Shown piece after piece: positions 8,406 to 16,832 of a stretch of 64,000 nt of DNA. Every line of letters begins with the position of its first letter. Within the stretch, counting starts at the first letter, position 1. Both the position numbers and the translations under genes were made by a program. Source of the stretch: Trebonia sp050013875. Lineage in GTDB: Bacteria > Actinomycetota > Actinomycetes > Streptosporangiales > Streptosporangiaceae. The notes beneath the pieces were generated by a model that saw only the letters and a program-made list of their open reading frames with translations, was not told where the DNA came from and ran no database searches. The DNA lies in NCBI GenBank assembly GCA_050013875.1, contig JBEKEK010000020.1, positions 6,764 through 70,763 on the forward strand. Reading direction: 5' to 3'.

Positions 8406-9248
8406 TCATCGTCTCTGTTTTGCCGGTGGGAAGGACGACAGGCAGGCATCGACGGTCAGGTCGAGGTCGGCCGGGTCATAGCGGGGATAGAGAATGGTGG
8501 CAGCGCTGGACCAGGTCCGTCCGAGGCCATCGGCCGCCGTCTCCGGGGCCAGCAGCGCGTCCGGGGCCAGCAGTGCGGCGAGGCCGCGGCGGCCCTCGAT
8601 GGCGGCCGGCGGCCCGGTGAAACCGTCGGCGGCCAGCCATGCGGCCTCGACCCCGTCCGCCGCCGCTTTCCCGTTCTGCAGGTCGGCAGCGCCTTCAGCG
8701 GTGAGCGCGAGCAGTCCGGTGGCCTGGGTGGCCGCGATGCCGAACCCGTGTGCGGCGGCGTCCGGGGCCATGCCCAAGAGGCGTGCCGCGGCCGCTGCGG
8801 CGCCCAGCCGTCCGAGGACCGGGACCGGATCGAAGGCACCCAGCGAACCGGCGAGCCAGTTGTCCAGCCGTGCGGTGATCTCCAGCCCGACGGCGACGGC
8901 CTCGGCCACCGGCCGCAGCCGCAGGCTCCGGGCCCCCGCGGCAGCCAGTGCCGCGGCCACCACGACGGTCGCGTAGCTCGCGGGCGCCGCGCTCGATGCG
9001 GCGGCAGCCGTCAGCAGCGCCGACCATGACGCCGCGTAACGCTCGGAGCGGCCGGGCACGCCGGCTTCCGGCGGGGTGCCCAACGAACTGGCTAGTCCCG
9101 CTAGCACGTTCAGCGCCGGGCTGTCGGCCCCGGCCGCCGCATCGCCGACCACGGCGGAGATGGCGCGGGCGGCGCTGGTCCGCGCCTGCTCAGGGATCGC
9201 GTCCGCGCCCACGGTAAACCGGGCTAGGTCGAGGGTCAAGGTGGTCAT
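8406..9248 (-). CDS. Short MmgE/PrpD-like protein
   Basis: A 280-residue alanine-rich protein that follows the helical PrpD domain (GLEITARLDNWLAGSLGAFD, then AARLLGMAPDAAAHGFGIAA and TQATGLLALTAEGAADLQNG). It stops before the lid domain, so it is about 60% of a normal PrpD. Its start overlaps the stop of the full-length PrpD gene (ATGA), so the two are made together and may pair as a heterodimer. The HALDYDD-type motif seen in active members is absent, which suggests a structural rather than catalytic role. Confidence 0.7.
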   Translation of the reverse strand: MTTLTLDLARFTVGADAIPEQARTSAARAISAVVGDAAAGADSPALNVLAGLASSLGTPPEAGVPGRSERYAASWSALLTAAAASSAAPASYATVVVAAALAAAGARSLRLRPVAEAVAVGLEITARLDNWLAGSLGAFDPVPVLGRLGAAAAAARLLGMAPDAAAHGFGIAATQATGLLALTAEGAADLQNGKAAADGVEAAWLAADGFTGPPAAIEGRRGLAALLAPDALLAPETAADGLGRTWSSAATILYPRYDPADLDLTVDACLSSFPPAKQRR

Positions 9249-10597
9249 CAGCCTTCCTTGGGGGTAATGGCGTCGACGAGGACGGTCAGGCCCGCGGGCT
9301 CGTCGAGGCGGCTGGCCGCCACGATGCGGTCGGTGCGGCCGGGCAGGACAGGTTCGATCAGATCGCGGGCCTTCGCCGTGAGCTCCTCGTCACTGAGCGG
9401 CCGGGCGAGGCTGCCACGGGCATGGGCCACGTGGTCGCTGACGGTCGTGCCATCGTCGAGGCGGACCGCAACCATCGCCTCGTCACGCTCGGTGCTTGGG
9501 CTGGGCACGAACCTGGTAACCCCGCGCAGTCGCCGGACGTCTGAGCGCGTCACTCGCTCATCGCGGAACTGCTCGCGGCTGAGCGCACCATCGGCAAGAG
9601 CCGCGGCGATGGTGTGCGCGGCGCTGAAGCGGGCTTGCATGCCGTCGTCCGGCTGGAGCCTGCCCATCAGCTCCACGACGAGCGGATGACAGTGCACCTC
9701 GATCTCCGTGACGCGATCCGTGCCGGGAATGCGCGGCGACAATGCGATCGCCGCGTCAATCAGCGGGTGGCTGACGATGCCGCACGGATACGGCTTGAAC
9801 GTGTTCTTCTCCAGCTCCCACTGTTCCCCCAGGCCGGCCAGGAGCTTGTCCGCGTCCGCCTCGGGACTGAACGCGGCGAAGAAGCCGCCGGGCCGTTCGA
9901 AGATGTTTTCCGGCCCGGGGAAGCCCCGCTGGGCGAGCAGCGCGGCGAGCAGGCCGTTGGCCGCCGCCCGTCCGAGGTGAAAGAGCTTGGTCATCGAGCC
10001 GAACGCCTCACGTTGCCCGAGTGGCATCGTGGCCGCCAGTTCCGTGGCCGCGCGCAGCTGAGCCGCGTCCAGGCCGAGCAGTACGGCGGCCGCGACCGCG
10101 GCGCCGACGACGCCGCAGGTCCCGGTAATGTGCCAGCCCGCGTCGTAATGGCCGGGCGAAATGGCGTTCCCCAGCCGCAGTTGCGCCTCGACACCGAGTG
10201 CGTAGGCCCGCAGGACGGACTCCCCCGATGCCTTGTTCACCATGCCGAGCGGTAGCAGCGTCGCGAGGGTCGCGCCCCCGGGGTGGATGACGGTGCCGAG
10301 GTGGGTGTCGTCGAAGTCATCATGATGGACAGCGATCCCGGTGGCCAGCGCGGCGCCGAGCAGGTCCACGCGTTCCGCGCGCCCCGGCACCGGAGCGACG
10401 GGCCTGCCGCCGTGCGCGCGAGCGTAGCCGACGGCGATATCCACCGCCGGTGACCGGTTCGCGCCGATCGCGGCCGCGAGCGCGTTCAGCAGGGTCCGCT
10501 GCGCAGCGTGCTGGGCGTCCGCGGGCAGCGGCCGGCCAGCCAGTTCAGTCAGCGCGTGGCAGAAATCCGATGTAATGCCCGACGTGATGGGATGCAT
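9248..10597 (-). CDS. MmgE/PrpD family protein
   Basis: A full-length 449-residue family member. It carries VHHDDFDDTHLGTVIHPGGA at about 93-112, FGSMTKLFHLGRAAANG near 205, and TFKPYPCGIVSHPLIDA near 270, matching the active-site loops of PrpD and cis-aconitate decarboxylase relatives. It heads a two-gene minus-strand operon with the short homologue and is divergent from the MBL-fold gene across a 178-bp gap. The substrate is unknown; relatives act on citrate-like acids or related lyase substrates. Confidence 0.88.
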   Translation of the reverse strand: MHPITSGITSDFCHALTELAGRPLPADAQHAAQRTLLNALAAAIGANRSPAVDIAVGYARAHGGRPVAPVPGRAERVDLLGAALATGIAVHHDDFDDTHLGTVIHPGGATLATLLPLGMVNKASGESVLRAYALGVEAQLRLGNAISPGHYDAGWHITGTCGVVGAAVAAAVLLGLDAAQLRAATELAATMPLGQREAFGSMTKLFHLGRAAANGLLAALLAQRGFPGPENIFERPGGFFAAFSPEADADKLLAGLGEQWELEKNTFKPYPCGIVSHPLIDAAIALSPRIPGTDRVTEIEVHCHPLVVELMGRLQPDDGMQARFSAAHTIAAALADGALSREQFRDERVTRSDVRRLRGVTRFVPSPSTERDEAMVAVRLDDGTTVSDHVAHARGSLARPLSDEELTAKARDLIEPVLPGRTDRIVAASRLDEPAGLTVLVDAITPKEG

Positions 10598-10775
10598 GAT
10601 GCGAACGTACGCCGCACCCTAACGCCGACCAACAGCCTTAGGCGTCGCGATGGCTGCTCGACCCCTCGCTCGGTGCCTGCCGCGGCCCGTATCTCGTCGA
10701 TCGCCGCAGCCGCCTGAGTCGGCCGGCGAGAATATTTGAGGCGAGGTTCAAACCACAAGCGGAAGGAGCCGCCCC

Positions 10776-11609
10776 GTGCTGAGGCAGATCGCGGAGGGCG
10801 TGCTGATCCACGAAAGCGAGTTCTGCCAGAGCAACGCCGTTGTCGTGCAAGGCCGGGCCGGCGTGCTGCTCATCGACCCCGGGGTGCAAGGCCACGAAAT
10901 GGCCTGCCTGGCGAACGACCTTGGCGAGCGGGGCCAGACCGTTGCGGCAGGGTTTTCCACCCACCCGCACTGGGATCACCTGCTCTGGCACGCCGGGCTC
11001 GGCGCGGCGCCTCGTTACGGCACGGCCCGCTGCGCGGCCGATGTCCGAGATGAGCTGTCGGGCGCGGGTTGGCAGGCTCGCATCGCCGAGTGGATACCGC
11101 CGGACATCACCGGGCAGATTTCGTGGGACCTGTTTGGCCTCATTACCGGCCTGCCCGCCGAGACGGCGCGGATTACCTGGGATGGCCCGCACGTCCGGAT
11201 TGTCGAGCACCAGGCGCATGCCGCGGGCCATGCGGCGCTGTTGATTGAGGAACGCGGGGTCCTCGTGGCCGGTGACATGCTTTCTGATGTCTTGATCCCG
11301 ATGCTCGACCTGGACGGCACCGCCGACCCGATCGAGGACTACCTCGCCGCGCTGCGGCTGCTCGAGGGCGCGGCGGGCGACGTTGATGTCCTCATCCCCG
11401 GCCACGGGTCCATCGGCGGAGCTGATCAGGTACACGCACGGATCGACCAGGATCGGGCGTACGTGCACGCCCTGCGTGACGCTCATTTTCCCGGCGACCG
11501 GCGGGTCGGCCCATCGGCCAAGGACGGCTGGGACTGGGTGGCCGGCGTGCACGCGCGGCAGCTCCAGCGTCTCGCCCGAAGAGGCGAGCGCGACGGGACG
11601 CCCGGCTAG
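10776..11609 (+). CDS. MBL-fold metallo-hydrolase
   Basis: A 277-residue metallo-beta-lactamase-fold protein. The metal motif THPHWDH (HxHxDH) is at about residue 69, a later ligand His at AAGHAALL near 150, the bridging Asp at VLVAGDMLSD near 165, and the final His in IPGHGS near 208. The site is complete for two metals. The GTG at 10776 follows GGAAGGAG at 10761-10768. Such enzymes cleave thioesters, lactones or esters. It converges on the KAS III-like gene with a 4-nt overlap, so it may be a hydrolase of the metabolite cluster. Confidence 0.85.
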   Translation: MLRQIAEGVLIHESEFCQSNAVVVQGRAGVLLIDPGVQGHEMACLANDLGERGQTVAAGFSTHPHWDHLLWHAGLGAAPRYGTARCAADVRDELSGAGWQARIAEWIPPDITGQISWDLFGLITGLPAETARITWDGPHVRIVEHQAHAAGHAALLIEERGVLVAGDMLSDVLIPMLDLDGTADPIEDYLAALRLLEGAAGDVDVLIPGHGSIGGADQVHARIDQDRAYVHALRDAHFPGDRRVGPSAKDGWDWVAGVHARQLQRLARRGERDGTPG

Positions 11610-12466
11610 CGATCGGTCCCCGACACAATACCCGTGAAGGTCGCAATGCACAGGTAGCGCAGTCCGGGGTCGTAGTCGGCGATGGCGATGCCGCCCCGGC
11701 CTGGCACCGCCGCCCAGGTTGCGAGCTCACGCCAGACTCCCGTTAGCGGCTGACCCGGCGGGTGGGGCACTGACCGCCAGCCCGGCAGGTAGTCGCCGAC
11801 GAGCGGCGCGAGGCCCTCGCCGAGCACGAGAAGGCGCTTGCCCTCGCCCGGCTCGGTCAGCGGCAGGTCGGCAAGCCCACGGCGGAGGATGGCGGGCACC
11901 TGTCCGGCGGGCACGCCGGGGAGCACGCCGACCGCGCCAAGCAACGGAGCGCCGTCGTCACCCGGCCCGCCCGCGGCCGGAGCCGGCTGGGCGTCGCACA
12001 GCATCGCGAAGGCGGCATGCCGGGCGGGCCTGCTGACGGGCGCGGGCGGCTCGTAGTCAAGCCGCGTCTGCTCGGCGAGGGTGACAAGTACCCGGCGGCA
12101 ACCGCCGATCGCGGCGTAGTCGCGGGCCAGGCGCAGGGCGGTGAACCCGGCCGCGCATCCCTGCTCGCATACCGCGAACGCTAGGGGACCGCCCGGGCTC
12201 GCGTGGCTGAGGAACGTAGCGGTCGCCCGCTCCGGCCAGACGTCAGGCATCGCGAACCCGAGGATCAGCACGTCGGCGGGCTGGGCTGGTGGCACGAGGT
12301 CGCCGATCAACCTGGCCAGCATCTCCCCGTACGAGTGCCCGCCGTTGGCATCCGGGCGAAGCGGGACGCCGTAGGGCCGTACCAGGTCGCCGATGAGCTC
12401 CGAGAACGCCGGATGCTCCGCCCGGTCCGAGGAACCTGGGAACTCCCGCCATCGCATCCGGCGCAC
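11606..12466 (-). CDS. Divergent KAS III/thiolase-like protein
   Basis: 286 residues with a thiolase-fold N-terminal half: VCEQGCAAGFTALRLARDYA at 99-118 places Cys104 where KAS III enzymes have the acyl-accepting Cys, and RVLVTLAEQT matches the following strand. The C-terminal half is short and I cannot find the catalytic His and Asn loops (HNxNK, NxxxxGH). It is last in a minus-strand operon after an ACP and a complete KAS III. It may be a non-elongating partner or an acyltransferase rather than a condensing enzyme. Confidence 0.6.
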   Translation of the reverse strand: MRRMRWREFPGSSDRAEHPAFSELIGDLVRPYGVPLRPDANGGHSYGEMLARLIGDLVPPAQPADVLILGFAMPDVWPERATATFLSHASPGGPLAFAVCEQGCAAGFTALRLARDYAAIGGCRRVLVTLAEQTRLDYEPPAPVSRPARHAAFAMLCDAQPAPAAGGPGDDGAPLLGAVGVLPGVPAGQVPAILRRGLADLPLTEPGEGKRLLVLGEGLAPLVGDYLPGWRSVPHPPGQPLTGVWRELATWAAVPGRGGIAIADYDPGLRYLCIATFTGIVSGTDR

Positions 12467-12537
12467 TGCTATCGTGGCGCCCGTCTTGCCCGCGGCCCGG
12501 GCGCGCCCGTGACCGGATCCGGTGACGTAGAGCCCGC

Positions 12538-12816
12538 TCAGTCCGCCACCGTCATCTGTCCGGCGATGAATTCAGCCAGCCCGCCGATGGAAGCCATGTC
12601 GTCCGGCTGGATCTCCTCGACGTCGATCTGGATGTCCAGGACGTCTTCCAGCCCCAGCATCAGCTCCAGCGCGGCCGCCGAGGTCATGCCGAGATCCTCC
12701 ATCAGGCGCGTCTTCTCGGAAAGCTCTGGCCTGCCCGCCGGGCCGGCGGCTAGCACCTCCGGCAAGACGACGTAAATGCTCTCCATGACTCGTTCCCGCG
12801 CGGCGCGCTCGCTCAT
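12538..12816 (-). CDS. Acyl carrier protein
   Basis: A 92-residue free-standing carrier protein. The phosphopantetheine site is the Ser of DLGMTSAAALELMLGLED at about 53, followed by an acidic helix III region. It sits between the complete and the divergent KAS III genes, so it is the likely carrier of their substrate or product. It differs clearly from the other carrier proteins of the cluster (LGMTS instead of ADLES or LDSL). Confidence 0.85.
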   Translation of the reverse strand: MSERAARERVMESIYVVLPEVLAAGPAGRPELSEKTRLMEDLGMTSAAALELMLGLEDVLDIQIDVEEIQPDDMASIGGLAEFIAGQMTVAD

Positions 12817-12862
12817 GCCTGCCTCTTCTTCCTGGTGTCCGTACCGTCAGTGCAGAAAACCG

Positions 12863-13801
12863 CTAGTGCTCGAAGACCATGGCCGAGAACGTGGCGCCAA
12901 GCGCCGCCCCCGCGGCCGCGATCACGTAGTTGTCGCCCGCCCCGAGCAGGCCGCGCTCGGCGGCGGTCTGATAGTTGATGAAGGCATCCGCGCAGAAGGC
13001 GTGACCGATCGACGCGACGTTGTCGAGCAGCACCTTCTGCACCGGGTAGTCCAGCAGCCGGCAGACCCGCCGCCACGAGACCTTGTTCACGTTGTGCGGC
13101 AGGATCAGGCTCACGTCCGCCAGCCGCAGCCCGGCCTCCTTCACCGCGACCGTGATCACGTTGGCGAGCGCGGCCGGAGACGCCTCCTGGAACCGGCCGA
13201 GCAGGTCCGGCTGCTCGGCGGGGTCACCGTCGAACTCCCCTCGCGACTCGGCCGCGTAGGCCAGCAGCCGGTCCCGCGGGCCGCCGTGGCTCACCAGGCA
13301 CGCGGCTGAGGCCTCGGCGAAGAAGGAGGTCTCCGGCACTATCCGCGCCACCCGGGTGTACGTCTTCTCCCCGGCCACCACAAGCGCGAAGGCATCGGCG
13401 TCGCCGTCGGCGGCGAGGAGCTGCCCGGCCAGGTGAATGGCCTGCAGGCTGGTGGCACAGGCCTGGTGCGTGACCGTGAACGTCACCGCGTGACCGAGTC
13501 CGAGCCGGGCGGAAAGCTCATGAAGCGGGTTAAGCGGGAAGGGCGCCACCACCGGCATGCTGCGTGCATAGAGCACATAGCGGATGCGTTCCCGCTGGCC
13601 GCACAGACCGCTGAGCCGGCCGGTGGCGCACGTCAGCAGGTCGAGGAGCGAGCGGTCCGGATCCCGGCTGATCTCCGACAGCCCGTGGTATCGCTGGAAC
13701 ACCTTTACCTGCATGGGGGTGAGGCCCAGCTCCGGCGCAAGCGAGTCGATCGTCACCCGCTGCGCCGGTACGTAGGCGGCGACCTCCGCCAGTGCGGTCA
13801 C
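12863..13801 (-). CDS. KAS III-type 3-oxoacyl-ACP synthase
   Basis: 312 residues from the GTG at 13801, whose GTGA overlaps the stop of the condensation gene. The full KAS III triad is visible: Cys115 in THQACATSL, His236 in LPHNVNK, and Asn261 in LLDNVASIGH. KAS III enzymes prime or elongate on an acyl-CoA or acyl-ACP; some homologues in natural-product clusters instead acylate alcohols or amines. Coupling to a condensation-domain protein and an ACP supports work on carrier-bound intermediates. Confidence 0.85.
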   Translation of the reverse strand: MTALAEVAAYVPAQRVTIDSLAPELGLTPMQVKVFQRYHGLSEISRDPDRSLLDLLTCATGRLSGLCGQRERIRYVLYARSMPVVAPFPLNPLHELSARLGLGHAVTFTVTHQACATSLQAIHLAGQLLAADGDADAFALVVAGEKTYTRVARIVPETSFFAEASAACLVSHGGPRDRLLAYAAESRGEFDGDPAEQPDLLGRFQEASPAALANVITVAVKEAGLRLADVSLILPHNVNKVSWRRVCRLLDYPVQKVLLDNVASIGHAFCADAFINYQTAAERGLLGAGDNYVIAAAGAALGATFSAMVFEH

Positions 13802-15234
13802 CGCACGGCGTCCATCGCGGGTACCGCCCCGGTCCCGCCCTCGGCTGTGTCCCCGAGCGCTGTGTCCCCGAGCGCTGTGTCCCCGAGCGCTGTGTCCCCG
13901 ACGGCTGCGTCGACGAGCACGGTCTCGATCCGCCGCATGAGCGCCGCCATGTCCGCCGGGCTCACGAAATGGCTGTCCGCCCACAATTCATAACAGAGTG
14001 TGCCAGGGGTGTCATTGATGTACAGGAACATCTTATCGGCGGGAATGTCATTGCGTTCGCCCCAGGTCAGCCTTGACCGCGTGAGCTCGGCCCGCGCAGA
14101 CGCCTTCTCGGCGGGCGTGGCCACAGCTGCGGAGGCCGAGTCGGCGAGTTCGCGACTGCGCATCCGGAGGTCGTTGAAGAACACGCCAAGGGCCGGCCCC
14201 GCCCCGCGCTCGGCCGCTAGCCGCCTGGTCACCTCATCCTTGCCCACCGGGTCGTAATAGGCGTGCTTGTACGCCAGCAGGGCGGATTGCCAGGCCCGGA
14301 CGCACACCTCCTCGAACCGGGCGTCACCCACCCCGATCAGGCACGGGCAGCTCTGCGCGAGGGTGCTGACAGAACCGCCAAACCCGGGCCGGAACCGGTT
14401 ATTCACGACGAGCTGCACGGCAACGGACTGGCTGGATGTGAGCGCGCTGAGGGCCGCCGCATAGGCGGCGAGCAGCACGGGGGATGTGCTGACACCGAGC
14501 CGGGCCGCGAGCTTCCTTGACGCCTGGTAACCGGCCGGCGACTCATAGATGACCTGCCAGAAACGTGGCCGCCGCTTATCGGCCAGCTCGCTGAACTGAT
14601 GGTCAGGGGCGCTCGCGGCCAGCCGCTCGAAGTAGCGCATCGACGCGTCGTTCGCCCGACGTCCGGCTGGACCACGTTGCCGCCTGGCCTGCTCAAGCGG
14701 CTGCATCGCGGTCACCGGCGCGGGCGCCGGCCCAGTCCGGTTATGGCGGGCGAGATCCGCACGGAGCGCGGCCAGGCCGAACCCGTCCATCGCGAGATGG
14801 CAGTAGATCTCCGCGACGTGCGTGGCGGCGCCGTGGTGCGTGATCGCGGCCATCCGCACCGGCCAATCGCGTTCGTAGTCGAAGCTCCTGCTGATGTAGC
14901 CGGCGACGACGGCGGCCGCCACCTCGGCCGGGTCGCCATCGCCCGCGTCGACGACCTCGAGTGCGATCTCGCCGCGGGCGTGCACCACCTGCTTGGGCAG
15001 TCCGTCGGGGACCAAGTGCAGCCTGGTGCGCAGCGACTGGTGCCGGCTCATGATGAAGCGCAGTCCGGCCGCGACGTCCGCCACGGTCTGGCCGGGCCGC
15101 AGCGCCCGGACGCCGCCGATCGGCAGGGAGTCGCTCTTGTCTCTCATGACGCACCAGATCTCGTGCTGGCCCCAGGTGAGCTCCGCGACGCCGGCGCCGT
15201 CACCTTCGAACCGAACAATGACCGTGTCTGTCAC
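13798..15234 (-). CDS. Free-standing condensation-domain protein
   Basis: 478 residues with the two-lobed NRPS condensation/acyltransferase fold. The catalytic motif reads CHLAMDGFG near residue 145, keeping the second His and DG of HHxxxDG but with Cys in place of the first His. An N-terminal GQHEIWC resembles motif C1. No adenylation or carrier domain is attached. The GTG at 15234 is chosen because upstream in-frame codons run into the divergent ACP gene. The C-terminus contains a GDTAL repeat. It probably joins two carrier-bound acyl groups by an amide or ester bond, an inference from family. Confidence 0.82.
   Translation of the reverse strand: MTDTVIVRFEGDGAGVAELTWGQHEIWCVMRDKSDSLPIGGVRALRPGQTVADVAAGLRFIMSRHQSLRTRLHLVPDGLPKQVVHARGEIALEVVDAGDGDPAEVAAAVVAGYISRSFDYERDWPVRMAAITHHGAATHVAEIYCHLAMDGFGLAALRADLARHNRTGPAPAPVTAMQPLEQARRQRGPAGRRANDASMRYFERLAASAPDHQFSELADKRRPRFWQVIYESPAGYQASRKLAARLGVSTSPVLLAAYAAALSALTSSQSVAVQLVVNNRFRPGFGGSVSTLAQSCPCLIGVGDARFEEVCVRAWQSALLAYKHAYYDPVGKDEVTRRLAAERGAGPALGVFFNDLRMRSRELADSASAAVATPAEKASARAELTRSRLTWGERNDIPADKMFLYINDTPGTLCYELWADSHFVSPADMAALMRRIETVLVDAAVGDTALGDTALGDTALGDTAEGGTGAVPAMDAVR
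13845..13904. repeat. Four 15-bp tandem repeats
   Basis: The unit CTGTGTCCCCGAGCG occurs three times exactly and a fourth time with a changed end (CTGTGTCCCCGACGG). On the coding strand it encodes repeated GDTAL/GDTAV near the end of the condensation protein. The perfect DNA identity indicates recent slippage expansion. Confidence 0.9.
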
Positions 15235-15327
15235 AGCATTCCGCCCACCTTCAGCCGTCCGGATAATAACCACACGACCACCATCTGGCGCCAGCGATGA
15301 CGGTGACGGCGGCGAGGAGGACCTGCG

Positions 15328-15591
15328 ATGACCGCGGACGACATGGCCGAGGCGCTCGCCGCCGCGACCGGCGACGAGTCGCTGCTGAGCACCGGTATCA
15401 ACGCCGCGACCCGGCTGGAGGGCGACCTGTGCCTCGACAGCCTTGACCTGGCGGCCCTCAGCGCGCTGCTGCGCGACCGGTACGGACCCGCGGTGGACCT
15501 GACCGGGTATGTCGCCGGACTGGACATTGACCAGATCATCGGGCTGACCGTGGCCGACGTGGCCGGCTACGTAACCGGGTGTCTCCAGTGA
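15328..15591 (+). CDS. Acyl carrier protein
   Basis: An 87-residue carrier protein with the pantetheine Ser in DLCLDSLDLAALSALL (about residue 38). A GAGGAGGA ribosome site lies just upstream of the ATG. It is first in the rightward operon and divergent from the condensation gene over 93 bp. Its stop overlaps the start of the glycosyltransferase, so the carried acyl group may be the glycosylation substrate or may be delivered nearby. Confidence 0.85.
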   Translation: MTADDMAEALAAATGDESLLSTGINAATRLEGDLCLDSLDLAALSALLRDRYGPAVDLTGYVAGLDIDQIIGLTVADVAGYVTGCLQ

Positions 15592-16763
15592 GCCGGTTCC
15601 TGATCGTGACGCTGCCGCTGGACGGGCACGCGCATCGCGCCGTCGCGGTGGCGGACGCACTCGGCGCGCGCGGCCATGAGGTGGCCTGGTGCGGTTCGAA
15701 CGCGTACTTCGGGCCGCTGCTCGCACCCGAAGCGATCCTGTTCCCGACCGGCACCAGGCTCTTCCGTGACCAGGCCGGTCACGGGATCACCGCGCTGAAG
15801 TCGCTGTGGCAGCAGTACGTCATCCCGATGGCGCGCTTCACCCTGCCCGCTGTCGACCGCGCCATCGGTGAGTACCAGCCGGATGTGGTCCTGGTCGATC
15901 AGCACGCGCTGGCCGGAGCGCTTGCCGCGCACCGGCACGGGCTGCCCTGGGCCACGCTGATCACGCAGGCCATGGAGCTGACGCACCCGCTGGCGGTACT
16001 TCCCCGCGTAGACGCATGGATACGTGCTCAGCTAGCATCATTTTGCCGGGATGTGGCCGACGACGTGGCGGGTGACATTGCCGGCGAGGCTGGCGGCGGC
16101 CGCCTGGACCTGCTCTTCTCGCCGTACCTGGTGATCGCGTTCACCACCTCCGCGGTCACCGGCGAGCGGCCATTCCCTGACCACTTCGCGCTGGTCGGCG
16201 CGGCCATGCTGGACCGCCCTGGCACCTTCGGCTGGGATCTGCTCGACCCGGCGCGGCGCAAGGTCGTGATCAGTGTCGGAACCCTGGCGACCGGTCTGGC
16301 GGCGGATTTCTACCAGCGGGCCGCGGCCGCGGTCGCTCCCCTCAGCGGCACGGTGCAGGCGATCATCGCCGGGCCGCCCGAGCTGGTGCCTGACCCGCCA
16401 GGCAACGTGCTTATGGTGCCTTGGGTGCCGATGCTGGCACTGCTGCCGCGGCTGGACGCGGTGATCAGCCACGGTGGCATGAACACCGTTTCCGAGACCC
16501 TCGCGCATGGCCTGCCCCTCGTCATCGCCCCGATCAGGCACGACCAGCCCGTCGTCGCCTCGCAGGTGGCACGGGCCGGGGCCGGCATCCGGGTGCCTTT
16601 CAGCCGGGTCCGTCCCGCTCAGCTGCGGGAGGCCCTGGTCACGATCCTCGACGATCCGACCTACCGGCAGGCGGCCGAGCGGATCAGGGACTCGTTCGCC
16701 GCCGCGGGCGGGGCCCCGGCGGCGGCGGCGCGGCTGGAGTGCCTCGCTCAAGTAGCGCGCTAG
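15588..16763 (+). CDS. Glycosyltransferase, MGT/UGT (GT-B) type
   Basis: 391 residues from the GTG at 15588, which overlaps the ACP stop (GTGA). The N-terminal acceptor domain opens with FLIVTLPLDGHAHR. The C-terminal donor domain has VISVGT and the sugar-nucleotide signature SHGGMNTVSETLAHGLPLVI followed by HDQPV. This is the macrolide/UGT class that glycosylates small lipophilic acceptors using an NDP-sugar. No sugar-biosynthesis genes are seen nearby, so a common pool sugar such as UDP-glucose or UDP-GlcNAc is likely. Confidence 0.88.
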   Translation: MSRFLIVTLPLDGHAHRAVAVADALGARGHEVAWCGSNAYFGPLLAPEAILFPTGTRLFRDQAGHGITALKSLWQQYVIPMARFTLPAVDRAIGEYQPDVVLVDQHALAGALAAHRHGLPWATLITQAMELTHPLAVLPRVDAWIRAQLASFCRDVADDVAGDIAGEAGGGRLDLLFSPYLVIAFTTSAVTGERPFPDHFALVGAAMLDRPGTFGWDLLDPARRKVVISVGTLATGLAADFYQRAAAAVAPLSGTVQAIIAGPPELVPDPPGNVLMVPWVPMLALLPRLDAVISHGGMNTVSETLAHGLPLVIAPIRHDQPVVASQVARAGAGIRVPFSRVRPAQLREALVTILDDPTYRQAAERIRDSFAAAGGAPAAAARLECLAQVAR

Positions 16764-16832
16764 TCGCCCGCGCTGCCCAGCTCTAGCCTGTGCCTGTGCG
16801 TATCGGGTAACGCCGGCCTACAGGAGCAGCGA

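Noticed and set aside
7713..9029. 438-residue plus-strand open frame
   Set aside because: It is antisense to the short PrpD gene and the RsbW remnant, where real protein features are found; its composition is Pro/Arg/Gly-rich.
13845..13904. CRISPR array
   Set aside because: The units are adjacent without spacers, only 15 bp long, and inside a coding region.
15207..15220. StrR-type binding site (TTCGAACCGAAC)
   Set aside because: It lies in the coding start of the condensation gene, lacks the spaced inverted partner, and is too short to call.
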